Of a DNA stretch of 64,000 nucleotides, positions 7,869-18,399 are shown piece after piece. The position numbers and the translations under genes were made by a program. Origin of the DNA: Mycoplasmoides fastidiosum (GTDB lineage: Bacteria; Bacillota_I; Bacilli_A; Mycoplasmatales; Mycoplasmoidaceae). The notes beneath the pieces were generated by a model, which worked only from the letters and a program-made list of their open reading frames with translations, had not been told where the DNA came from and made no database searches. The stretch lies in assembly GCF_024498275.1 (NCBI RefSeq), contig NZ_CP101809.1, positions 868,001 through 932,000 on the forward strand. The letters are read 5' to 3'. Every line of letters begins with the position of its first letter. Positions within the stretch are counted from its first letter, which is position 1.

Positions 7869-10823
7869 ATGTTTTTAAAACGATTTGAATCACGGGGTTT
7901 TAAATCTTTTGCTGATGTAACAGTTATTAATTTTGAAAATAACATGACTGGTGTAGTTGGTCCTAATGGCTCAGGCAAATCTAATATTGTTGATGGTTTG
8001 AAATGAGTTTTAGGTGAGCGCTCCTCCAAACAATTGCGGGGAAAGCAGAATACTGATTTCATCTTTAGTGGCTCTGACGCCCGAGAAGCAGCCAACTTTG
8101 CTGAAGTTTCACTAACTTTTGATAATTCAGCCAAACTTTTGCGGACCAATTTAGAAGAAATTACCATTACCCGAAGATTAACTCGGGGAGTGGGTAAAAA
8201 TGAATATTTTATTAATGGTGAACCTTGTTTACGAAATGAAATTGTTGAAATTTTTCTAGATACTGGTTTATCCAAAGGCTCTTTAGGAATTATTTCCCAA
8301 GGAACCGTTTCATGATTTACTGAAACTAAAGCAGTTGATCGTCGGAAAATTTTTGAAGATGCAGCCGGAATTGGAAAATATACCTTATTAAAAAAAGAAA
8401 CCATTGCTGAATTAGATAAAACTAAACTTGATTTAAAAGATGCAGAAATTTCATTAAATAACATTGATCGACAAGTTAAAAAATTAGAAAAGCAGGCCGA
8501 AAAAGCTCGCATTTATTTAGATAAAAAAGAACAACTAAAAAAAATTGAAGTTACAGTTTTAGCTCAAGAAATTTTAGAGGAAACTAATAATTTAAAAGCA
8601 ATTCAAGCCGATATTGAATCTAAAGAATCTTCTAATTTGCAAGACAATCAAGAAATCGATAATCTAAAACAAAAATTACAACTGTTAAAAGATAAATTTA
8701 CAGAAATTGATCAAGGTTTACATGCTAATAATCAAATCATTCATGATTTGATTAGCGAATGTAATCAATTAGAAATTCAAAAAAATAAGTACGAAACCGA
8801 GTTGGAACAACAGCTAACTGCTGGTAATATTGAAGAAAAAATTGGTGCACTAAAACAAATTATTGATAATAAAACTTTAGAAATTAAAGAATTAAGTTTC
8901 AGTAAGGAAAAACTAGAACAAGAACATACCACCTTTCAAGAAATTCAAACTCAATTATCACGCGAGCACGAATTGTTAATGCGTGAAATTAATCAAGTTT
9001 CCAATCGCTTAGAACAAAAAAGACAAGAACAAATTAATTTGCAAAACCAATTAGCTGATCGTTATCGTTATGAATACGGTGTTAAAGCTGTTTTAAAAGC
9101 CAAAAATTCATTAACTGGAATTTATGACATGTTGTCCAACTTAATTAGAGTAGAACCAGAACATGAAGTTGCAATTGGTTTAGCTTTAGGCAAAGCATTA
9201 AAAAACATTGTTGTTGATAATAGTGAAGATGCACGCAAAGCAATTGAATTTTTAAAACGTAACCAAGCTGGAGCAGCAACTTTTTTACCAATTAACGATT
9301 TAAAAATTCGTTACATGCCTGATGATCACTATGAAATTTTAAATCAGCTAGATAATTTCATTGGTTTAGGAAATGAATTAGTTCATGTTGAAGAAAAATT
9401 TCAACCTGTAATTGATGCTTTATTAGCTCGCATCATTATTTCTTATGACATTAATTCTGCCATTCACCATTCTAAGTTTACCAACAAAAATTATCGCGTA
9501 ATCACTTTAGATGGTCAACAAATCTCTACACTAGGAGCTATCAGTGGGGGTTATAACCGAAAGCGTACTAATACTGAATTTAACATTGAAGAAAAAATTC
9601 AAAATCTTGATACTGAAATTCAAGAACAACAAGCAATTAGTCAAAAAATTCGTGAACAATCAGAAAAAAACCAATTAAATTTTCGTGACAATACTGAGAA
9701 AGTTGCTTCTCGGCATGATCAGTTAGTTTTAATTAAGTCACAAATCGAAACTCTAACTAATCAATTAAAAGAATACGAATGAAATTACAATCATTTAGCC
9801 GAACAAGCCAAAGATCCTGAGGGAATATCTCATAAAAAAAATATTGATAATTTATTGATTGAATTAGTTGAAAAAAAACAAAAACTAGAACAACAAAAAA
9901 TGATTGTGCAATCTGATACTAAAATCAAAAATAACTTGCACATGGATATTGAAAATTATGAATTTCAACTAGAAAATTTAAACAGTAGTCACAAGAAAAT
10001 TCATGATCAAATTAGTGATTTAAAAATTCGGGCTGAACGCATTAAATCATTACTAAATTCACATACTGATCGGTTAATGGATGGTTATCAATTTACCCCT
10101 GAATACGCAATTGAAAATTTTAGTGAACCCTTAGATATTAAATACGAAGAAGCTCGAATGTTAATTCGGCGTCTAAGTGAAGAAATTCGAAGTATGGGTG
10201 ATGTTAACTTTGAAGCTGCTAATGATTTAAAAAATTTAGAAGAAGATTATAAAAATAAACAAGAGCAATACCAAATTATTTCTCAAGCTGTTGCTGATTT
10301 AGAAAAAGTTCTAGCTGATTTAAACCAGAAAGCAATCGAAAGTTTTGATCAAATCATTAAACAAACTAATGAAAAATTACCCGAAATATTTAAATACTTA
10401 TTTGGTGGAGGAACTTGTGAAATTATTTATGATGATCCCGAAAATATTTTAGAATGTGGCATTGAAATTCATGCTTATTTACCAGGAAAAACAATTACTA
10501 ATCTAATGTTATTTTCTGGAGGTGAAAAGACTTTGATTGCTTTATCAGTATTGTTTGCAGTTTTACAAGTATCTTCTTTACCGCTCGTAATTTTAGATGA
10601 AGCTGAATCAGCTTTAGATCCCGCTAATGTGGAACGGTTTGGCAACATCATTAAAAATAATTCTGAACGAACTCAATTCATTATTATTACCCACCGAAAT
10701 GGCACTATGGAATGTTGTGAATCTTTATTTGGGGTAACAATGATGATTAAAGGAATCTCTAAAATTATTCCGGTGGAATTGAAAAAAGCGTTAGAAATTG
10801 TTGAAAGCGATCAAGATAAATAA
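7869..10823 (+). CDS. smc: Chromosome segregation ATPase SMC (P115 type)
   Basis: A 984-residue SMC protein, the size of mycoplasma P115-like SMC and shorter than the roughly 1190 residues of B. subtilis SMC. The N-terminal Walker A is GPNGSGKS (31-38). Long coiled coils flank a hinge around residues 400-520. The ABC signature FSGGEKTL starts near residue 882 and Walker [11 protein letters not shown] near 904. UGA codes Trp in GLKWVLGE and elsewhere. SMC forms the ring that organises and segregates the chromosome. The ATG at 7869 follows the conserved family start ([14 protein letters not shown]). The stop overlaps the ftsY start by one base, so the two are translationally coupled. Confidence 0.97.
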
Positions 10824-11866
10824 TGGCTGGTTTTTTTAAACGAATCATCAATAAATTAACTAAGAAACCCAACTTAGAGAAAGAACTAATCCAACAAAAC
10901 CAGGCTAAGGCTGATAAGGTTTTAGTTAATGTGGCTTCACAAGAAAAATTTAATGAAAGTTTGAAAAAAAGTGCAACTGCTTTTTCTCAACTAGTTGATC
11001 AAGTAGCCAAAGATTTCAAACAAGTAGATGATAATTTTGTTCAAGACTTAGAAGATGTTTTAATTAGTTTTGATATTGGTCCGGTAACTGCAACTAAAAT
11101 CACTGAAGCAATTGTTGATGAAATTAAATATCACAATGTCAAAGATGTGAAATTAATTAAAGAAATTATTGTTGATAAAATCTTTGTTTCTTACATTCAA
11201 GATTCAATTCTGGATACAGGTTTAAATATTCGGCCAAACCAAACTAATGTGATTTTAGTAATGGGTGCTAATGGTGTGGGTAAAACAACCACCATTGCTA
11301 AATTAGCTAATATGTTAGTCAAACAAAATAAAAAAGTTTTATTAGTTGCTGGCGACACTTTCCGAGCTGGAGCGATTGAACAATTAATGATTTGAGCTAA
11401 ACGATTAAAAATCAATATTGTCACTCCTCAAAAATATGGTCAAGATCCCGTATCTGTTGTTTTTCAAGGATTAACTAAAGCCAAAGACCAACACTATGAT
11501 GTTGTAATTTGTGATACTTCAGGACGATTACAAAATAAACAAAACTTAATGAAGGAATTAGAAAAACTTTATCGGGTAATTAAAAAATTTGATCCTTCAG
11601 CACCGCATGAAACTTTATTAGTTTTAGATGCTTTAGTTGGTCAATCTGGTTTATATCAAGCTGAAGCTTTTAATGAAGCTGCTCAAATTACGGGCATCAT
11701 TTTAACCAAAATGGATAGTACTTCTAAAGGGGGGATTATTTTCGCAATTAAAGAAGCTTTTAATATTCCCGTGAAATACATTGGTTTAGGTGAGAGTTTG
11801 GATGATCTTTCTTCTTTTGACTTAGAACGAGTTGTTGATTCAATTACTGATAAACTCAACTTGTAG
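10823..11866 (+). CDS. ftsY: Signal recognition particle receptor FtsY
   Basis: A 347-residue SRP-type GTPase that docks ribosome-nascent chain complexes at the membrane translocon. After a basic N terminus ([13 protein letters not shown]) and a four-helix N domain, the G domain shows [15 protein letters not shown] (from 148), the GDTFRAGA box, DTSGRL and [10 protein letters not shown]. The long acidic domain of E. coli FtsY is absent, as in most Gram-positive relatives. A UGA at 11393 is Trp. Its ATG overlaps the smc stop codon. Confidence 0.97.
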
Positions 11867-11889
11867 CCATTTCTTCATTATCTGTTTGC

Positions 11890-11930
11890 AAAAAAAAAAA
11901 AAAAAGTATTGCTACTTTTTTTTTTTTTTT
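11890..11930. terminator. Bidirectional terminator with A16/T15 arms
   Basis: Sixteen A, GTA, a TTGC loop, TAC and fifteen T. It lies 23 bases after the ftsY stop and 3 bases beyond the stop of the opposite small membrane-protein cluster, so it can serve both. Confidence 0.8.
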
Positions 11931-11933
11931 ATT

Positions 11934-12308
11934 TTAATATTCAGTTGCTTCCATTTCAGTTAACCGGTCAACCACTTTACGACGGGGATATTGATCGGGA
12001 TTTTCTTCAATTAAAGCTAATTGTTCCAACTGCTCTTTGGATTTATTAACCCGATTGGTTAAAGCTAAAAGGGTTTTGAATCCGGTTGCAAAAGTGATGC
12101 AAATGTTAATTAAAGCAATTGTAAAGAAGATTCATTTTAAAGGGCTTTCTGCATTACTTTGAATTGCGCGGGTATTTAAAATTGCGAAAACTACATTCAT
12201 GATCATGATGGCTAAATTAGTCACAACATAAATAGTTTTAGAAACCCAATATTTCTTGTGAAACTCATTAAAAAGATTATTAATTTTGGCTTTTAAATTC
12301 GATTCCAT
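11934..12308 (-). CDS. Small two-TM membrane protein, third of three overlapping genes
   Basis: A 124-residue protein, open only with UGA as Trp. Two hydrophobic segments are seen (about residues 27-45, IYVVTNLAIMIMNVVFAIL, and 60-78, FFTIALINICITFATGF), followed by a charged helix (NRVNKSKEQLEQLALIEENP). The plan of two close transmembrane helices followed by a cytoplasmic coiled coil resembles DUF4231/SLATT-type proteins described in bacteria, but I cannot confirm that without a profile search. Its ATG overlaps the stop of the upstream gene (TAATG). No function can be assigned. Confidence 0.7.
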
Positions 12309-12766
12309 TAGTTCAGCTCCTGTAGTTGTTGGGGTTGTAAAATCGATACTACCCCCATTTTTTGATATAACCGTTCTACGAACAATAAATCAGGATTTTG
12401 GTGGGTTTCATAAACTCCAATACGGTTTTCGTAAATAATTTTTTCTAAATTAATAAACTGTAATAAAGCATAATTTTTAATATAACGCTTCTTTAATAAG
12501 AAAAAACTTAGAAAAGCTGAAATAAATGAACTAATTGCTCCCACAATTAAAACACTTAAGGCATAAGTATTAGGTTGAGTCAATACCTTTGCAGAAAATA
12601 AAGTGGCTAGTACTCCCAAAACTAATGAAGTCATTAATGAAAAACCACTCATTGTTCAGTAAGCAAACAAATATAGTCGGGCTTTAATTCTGAATTTTCA
12701 TCAATACTGATTAACAAATTCTTTGACAGTTTCATCAGCATGTTTAATTAAAAATTTATTTAACAC
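12308..12766 (-). CDS. Small two-TM membrane protein, second of three overlapping genes
   Basis: A 152-residue protein with an N-terminal basic and Trp-rich segment (four Trp, all UGA), two hydrophobic segments around residues 40-60 and 65-85, and a charged C-terminal helix. I chose the GTG at 12766 because GAAAGGAGAT lies 6 bases upstream as a strong ribosome-binding site and no ATG occurs earlier in the frame. That binding site lies inside the upstream gene, whose stop is downstream of this start (11-base overlap). It has the same two-TM plus helix architecture as its neighbours. Function unknown. Confidence 0.7.
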
Positions 12767-13280
12767 CCCGATCTCCTTTCAAAGCATTTCTTAATAATTG
12801 TAATCACGGCACTTTGGCTTTAGTTAAATAAGTTTTCACTAACTTATCATAATCTTGTTCAAAATTTTCTAAAGTATAGTTTGTATCGTCTTTTTTAAAT
12901 AAAACAATTGCTTGTAATTCATTCATAATCCGACGATAACTGTCCCATTTCATGGCCATTTTATAACCAGCAATGAAAACGGATAATACAAATAATAAGA
13001 TCATAAACGAAGCAACAACAATCGTGTAAACAAATCCCTCATAACTCAGTTTATCGCGATATTGTTCTAAAAAAGGTAAAATTGATTTTCCCTTAGAAAT
13101 ATCAACTGCTCACCAAATTGCGATTACAGCTAAAATTAAAATAATAAAATTCAAGATTACTTGTAATCAGTTAATCAAGTTTTCAGTTGCTGAAGATAAT
13201 CAAATTTGGCGTCTTAAAAATTTCTTTTTAGCCGCGATATAATCAGCAAATACTGCATTTTGATTTTGATTTTTATTCAT
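12756..13280 (-). CDS. Small two-TM membrane protein, first of three overlapping genes
   Basis: A 174-residue protein. Its first 45 residues are polar and basic; hydrophobic helices follow at about 42-60 (VILNFIILILAVIAIWW) and 84-103 (FVYTIVVASFMILLFVLSVF), then a cytoplasmic helical tail with DYDKLVKTYLTKAK. Five Trp are UGA codons. This two-TM plus tail pattern is like DUF4231/SLATT proteins, which are sometimes linked to pore formation; here that is only a structural comparison. All three genes overlap and must be co-transcribed. Confidence 0.7.
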
Positions 13281-13313
13281 ATTGATCATTAGTCCAATTA
13301 ATTCTATTATATT

Positions 13314-13348
13314 AAAAAAACAAATTGCTGTTGTTGACCCAGCAATTT
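13314..13348 (-). terminator. Terminator after surface paralogue A
   Basis: AAATTGCTG/CAGCAATTT with a 9-base loop followed by GTTTTTTT on the minus strand. The stem overlaps the stop codon of the gene. Confidence 0.75.
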
Positions 13349-15617
13349 ATTCTTTAATTGTGTATGTAATATCTTCTAATTTAATGCCCGCGCGGCCCCG
13401 AGAAGCAGCACTATCCCCTTTACTTCATTGATAAGTACTTGCATCCATTCCAATGCGATATTTAAAGATAAAGTCACTAACTTTGGTTAATTTAATGTAA
13501 TAGATGACTCTTATCATTGATCTGTTATTATTAGTGTTTTGGTTTTGAAAATTAAATAAGTATCTATCTAAATAATTGTAACGATATTCTTGGCGATCAA
13601 AAGCATAGAGCCGTTTAAATCAAAAATTATCGCCATTAGCTTTTTTACCAATTTCAGAAAAAGGAATTGTAAATTGGGTGTAAGGGTCATTTGTAGAATT
13701 AGCTCGGCCAACAATTTTTCGTTGCTCTGCTTGTTCATCACTAACATTGACATTATCTTTACCCAAATTCATAATGCGAGCATTCCCAGGAGTATCTAAG
13801 ACAATATCGGTCCGATTATTAGATTCAACCGTTCCGCCAAAGCGAAAGGTAATATCAGTTTTTTGGGCAAAAAACGGATCATTTTCTACATAACTACTTA
13901 TATCTTCGGTTTGTTCAGTGGATCAAACTCGATTATAGTGAAATAAATAAGGCTGGGTAGATCATCAACCTCATGAAGTGCGCATGTTTCGCCCTCGAGC
14001 ATTGTTTCCGTTTAAAGCATCCCGAATGCTACTGTTGACTGTTTTAATATTCGCATGTGAAACATTTCGGTTGAACACACGATTCGGTCCAATTGCTTTT
14101 TGATCAATTGTTTCTTTAGAATCTTGACCATCATAAAACCGAGAAACTTCAAAGTTAGAAAATTTGACTGAAGAATTGAAATCAGAACTTGCAATGTCAT
14201 TAGCAAATTCAGAACTTTGGTAAGATAAATTTTCAGTAACTGATGATAGTTTAATAATTAAATCACCATATAAATTTACCCGTGCTCATAACAGCACTTT
14301 AAAGGTTCCAAAGTTTTTTACCCGACCATCACTTAAATCGTATTTAACAATTTCTTGATTAACAACCGCGCCATTTCTTAAACTACTAAAATTGAAGTAA
14401 CCAAAAACTGAAGTTTTATAAAGTTGTTTTTGACCATATTCGCCATCACGCGCATCAAAATTTAGATCAAATTTAACTTGAGCCCCCGGATCTTTAGCAA
14501 TCCCCATATCTTTACCCCAATTATTGAAAAAATTGGTTTGTCATTCTTGATTACTAAATTTTAAAGTTGCTAGTTCTTTGGGTTGTTCTGTTGCAGTTGG
14601 ATTCGTGGCGAGTTTTTCAAAATCATTCACTAATTGATATTGGTATTTATGAGCTCCATCATCATGTAAAGTAACAGTATAATCAGTTGGAGCAACAATT
14701 GCGTTATTTTGAGAAAGTGGTACTCTTACTTCGGGATTTTGAATTGGACCCCGAGGGTTTGGTCAGTACCAACTGTCTAAATCATTAGATGCATTGACAT
14801 TCCAAAAAATAATTGGTTTAAAAATTTGGTTGTTACCCAAACTTTCAAAATCAACGTGAAATTGGTTTAATTTAGGATTATCAGATAAAGTTTGGGTTTT
14901 TAAATTTTCCGCATTTAAACTAATTGTGACTCCAAAATTACCGCGCTTATCAATACTCATTTCCATTACAGCTGAAATGGTACCTTGTAAATCATAATAA
15001 TCATCATTAACTGAATAATCAAAGACACGGTATTTTCTAGATTTCACCAAATTTAAATCATCAAGCGAAAATCCAGTAATTAATCCTTTATCATAAGCAA
15101 CTGTTTTTGTTGTTGCTGATGCTGAATCATAAGCACTAAATTTTAGTTTAAAAAGAAAACCTAAATCAGGACTTTTACGATTTTTAAAAACTCTTTCAAA
15201 CTGTTCTTTAGTAAAACTCATTTTGAATAAATCAACAGAATTACCAACAGCACTTTGTCGCACGACAGAACTTAGCTGTCCAATTTGAAATGAGGAGTTA
15301 GCAGCTAGAGTTTGAATTGTAAAATTGTTAGGATCAACTAATTCTAGTGATTGGGATGCTTTCAAATTAGGTTTTTGAATTACCTGTAAATTACCAGTAG
15401 CATTCTCAAAATCAGCATACTGATTTTTGAAAATGGGCACCCGGAAATTTTGGTCGTATCCTGCTTCTAATGAAGAATTAGAAATAAAAAGTGAACTACC
15501 AGAAGGTGATACTAAATAACCAGCTGCAGCACCAACAGAAACAGTTAGTAAGGTCAACGGAATAAAAAATTTTAATCTTCGACTTAAACTGTTTCATTTT
15601 CATGAAGTAAATTTCAT
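13347..15617 (-). CDS. Large membrane-anchored surface-type protein, paralogue A
   Basis: I do not recognise this family. It is 756 residues with UGA as Trp. The N terminus is a short basic stretch and one hydrophobic helix (FFIPLTLLTVSVGAAAGYLV) without a lipobox cysteine, so it is probably anchored by an uncleaved signal. The mature part starts with SLEAGYDQNFRVPIF and is rich in Asn, Asp, Ser and aromatic residues with beta-like alternation. The segment DFNSSVKFSNFEVSRFYDGQ and the C-terminal IGMDASTYQWSKGDSAASRG are conserved in paralogues B and C. The three genes are tandem on the minus strand, and this one has its own extended -10 promoter and a terminator. It is likely an exposed adhesin-like or binding protein, by inference only. 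Confidence 0.85.
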
Positions 15618-15816
15618 TTGTTGTCCGTGTGGTTAATTTTAAAAATTATTAAGATTTTTAAAATTAATTATCTTTCATTAAAATATGAAATTTGAGAAAA
15701 TTAGATTGTTCAAAAACTAGTCTAATTAAAAAATTTATTGATAATAAAGTTCTTTTGTTTTGATTCAAATCAAAACAAAAATAATGAACAAATTAAGTTA
15801 ATAAACGATTGGATCT

Positions 15817-15825
15817 ATTTTACCA
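15817..15825 (-). promoter_or_regulatory. Extended -10 promoter of paralogue A
   Basis: TGG followed by TAAAAT on the minus strand, about 200 bases before the ATG. The rest of the 309-base gap (15618-15926) is AT-rich and shows no gene; no clear terminator for paralogue B was found in it. Confidence 0.5.
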
Positions 15826-15926
15826 TAATTTTGACTTTAAAAAACATTCCTCAGTTCAATCTGATTTTAGTGTAGTAATTTAAGAAAAAAATTATGATTA
15901 TTTTTTGCTTGATTTAGATCGGAAAA

Positions 15927-18182
15927 TTATTTACCAATTGAAAAATTAATGCTATCAACTTTTAGTCCTGCTCGGCCTTGAGAAGCTGAATTATGCTTTC
16001 TGCTTCATTGATAAGCACTAACATCCATACCAATTTTATAGGCAAAACTAAAGTCACCCACTTTGGTTAATTTAATGTAATAAATCACCCGCATTGCGGA
16101 GTAATTATCATTTCCTGATGCGCGTAAATTGAAAAGATATCGATCAAATTGAACCTCTCTGTATGGTTTGGTATCAAAGGCATAAAACTTTTTAAATCAG
16201 AATTGATCGTTATTAGCATAAGAACCAATTTTGGCGAAAGGAATACTAAAACTGGTATAGGGATCATTAGTGTCATCAGCGTTTAAAGTAGTTTGGCCCA
16301 CTCCTGCATCTGAACCATCCAGATTTAAACCCCGTTTTCCTAAGCTCATGATACGATTTTTTCATAAAGTATCTAATACTGGATTAGTTTGGTTGTTTGT
16401 TTGATTTGTACCACTAAATTTAAAGCTAATCAAAACTTTATTAGCAAATTCTTTATCATGTTCAATATAGGAACTAAAATCTTCAGTTTGTTCTTTGGAT
16501 CACACCCGATAATAATGATATAAGTAAGGTTCAGCTGATGAACTTTTTCGCACTTGCCGCCCCAAACGATCGGTTGTTCTTAAAGCTCCATCAATTTTAT
16601 TATTGACAACTTCAATATTAGATCGCGCTACATTATGTGTGAATTCACGATTGGGACCAATTGTTGTTTTATCAATTGGTGTTAGACTTTGATCCCCATC
16701 ATAGTAACGAGAAATTTGAATGTTATCAATCTTAGCAGTTGTCAAAAAATCAGATTGAGCAACATCACTGGCCAATGGTGATGCTTGGTATAAAAGGTTG
16801 TGAACTTGGGTTTGTAATTTAATTAATAATTCACCCCGTAAGTTTACCCGAGCATTCAAAAGTACCTGAAAAAGTCCGAAATTTTTTAAACGTCCTTGAC
16901 TTAAATCATAATTAACAATTTCTTGGTTGAATTCAGCACCATTTTGTAAATTGCTGAAATTAAAATAACCATAAACCGTTGTTTTATAATGTTGTTTTTG
17001 GCCATATTCCGCATCTCGAGCATCAAAAAATAAATCAAACTTAACTTGTGCACCTGGATTTTTAGCTACACCTTTATTGGGTCAATCATTAAAAAAATTA
17101 GTTTGTCAACTTTGATTTTGAAATTTAATGTTCACTAATTCATCTGGATTGTTAGAGTTAACGATATTTTTTGAAACATTTTCAAAATCTTGTACTAACT
17201 GATAATTATATTTTTGAACAGCATTATTATGATTGGTTACTGTATACTGGTCATTACCAACTACTGCACTATCTTGGAAAACCGGAACTGTAATTTTAGG
17301 ATTTTGAGCTGGACCAAGCGGATTAGGTCAGTATCATCGTTCCAAATCGTTGGTGGTGTTTAAATTTCAAAAAATAGCTGGTTGAAAAATCAAATCGTTG
17401 TTCCATTTTTCAAATTCAACTTTAAACTGGTTAAATCCAGAATTTCATTCCGGATTTTGAGTACTTAATTCAGTTTCATCTAAATTAATATCAACAGAAA
17501 AATTACCCCGCTTATCAATATTAATATCCATGAAAGCAGAAACCATACCTTGAAGGTTTGCAAAATCATCATTAACCGCATAATCAAAAATCCGGTAACG
17601 ACGGGATTTAGTTCGAATCAAATCATCAAGTGAAAATCCAGTAATCAATCCCTGATTATAAGCAACTGTTTTAACATTATCACCCGAACCATCAGGACCA
17701 CTAAATTTAACTTTAAAAATAAAACCTAAATCTGGACTAAAACGATTAGCAAAAGTGGTTTCGAATTGTTCTTTAGTAAATGATGCTTGAAACAATTTAA
17801 TTGATTTATGAACAGAATTGGAAATAGAATCTAAACGACTATGAACAATCGATAAATTAACCGCATCATTAAAGGTCTTAGGATTATAATCCGTATTAGC
17901 TTTTAATTCTAATGACTGGGTTGTTTTCAAATTGGGTTTTTGAATTACCCGTAAATTACCATTAGTTGTTTCAAAATCCTTGTACTTATTTTGATAAATT
18001 GGCACCCGAAAGTTTTGATCGTATCCAGCTTCTAATGAAGCATTAGAAGTGAATAACTGACTACCTGAAGGTGAAACTAAATAACCAGTTGTGACACTGA
18101 TAGATCCTACTAAAAGAGTAAAAGGAATAATGATTTTTAAATTCTGACTAGTTTTATTTCTTTTTCATCATTTAAATTTCAT
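15927..18182 (-). CDS. Large membrane-anchored surface-type protein, paralogue B
   Basis: A 751-residue homologue of paralogues A and C. It shares the N-terminal plan (MKF, two UGA-coded Trp, basic stretch, hydrophobic helix, GYLVSPSGS), the block NASLEAGYDQNFRVPIY, the segment AKIDNIQISRYYDGDQ and the C-terminal IGMDVSAYQWSRKHNSASQG, ending SIGK. Similarity to A and C runs over the whole length, so the three arose by tandem duplication and then diverged by substitution, with no visible frameshift. A purine-rich TTAGAAG lies just before the ATG as a possible ribosome-binding site. Function unknown. Confidence 0.85.
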
Positions 18183-18263
18183 ACTTCTAAAATATCCAGT
18201 GTCTTTCTTTTGATGAATCGATTTGAATTATAAAAAGAGTTTGCTAAGTTTAAAAACGGCTTT

Positions 18264-18272
18264 AGTATACCA
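18264..18272 (-). promoter_or_regulatory. Extended -10 promoter of paralogue B
   Basis: TGG followed by TATACT on the minus strand, about 80 bases before the ATG at 18182. Confidence 0.5.
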
Positions 18273-18352
18273 CAATTTGCATTTTACAAAGTGATTTAAA
18301 ACAGGATCAGTAAGCTTGTTGATTGCTTAATAAAATTACAAAATTAACCATG

Positions 18353-18382
18353 AAAAAATGGCAATATTTTTATCGCCATTTT
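18353..18382 (-). terminator. Terminator after surface paralogue C
   Basis: AAAATGGCGATA pairs with TATTGCCATTTT (one G-T pair) and the second arm runs into a T tail on the minus strand. It is 18 bases past the stop at 18400. Confidence 0.75.
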
Positions 18383-18399
18383 CATTTTTTTATTAAAAA

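Noticed and set aside
7841-8512. Open frame of 223 codons on the minus strand
   Set aside because: It is antisense to the conserved ATPase head of smc.
11890-11930. A16/T15 runs as a phase-variable tract
   Set aside because: They lie between two converging stop codons and act best as a bidirectional terminator; no coding or promoter element would be altered by length change.
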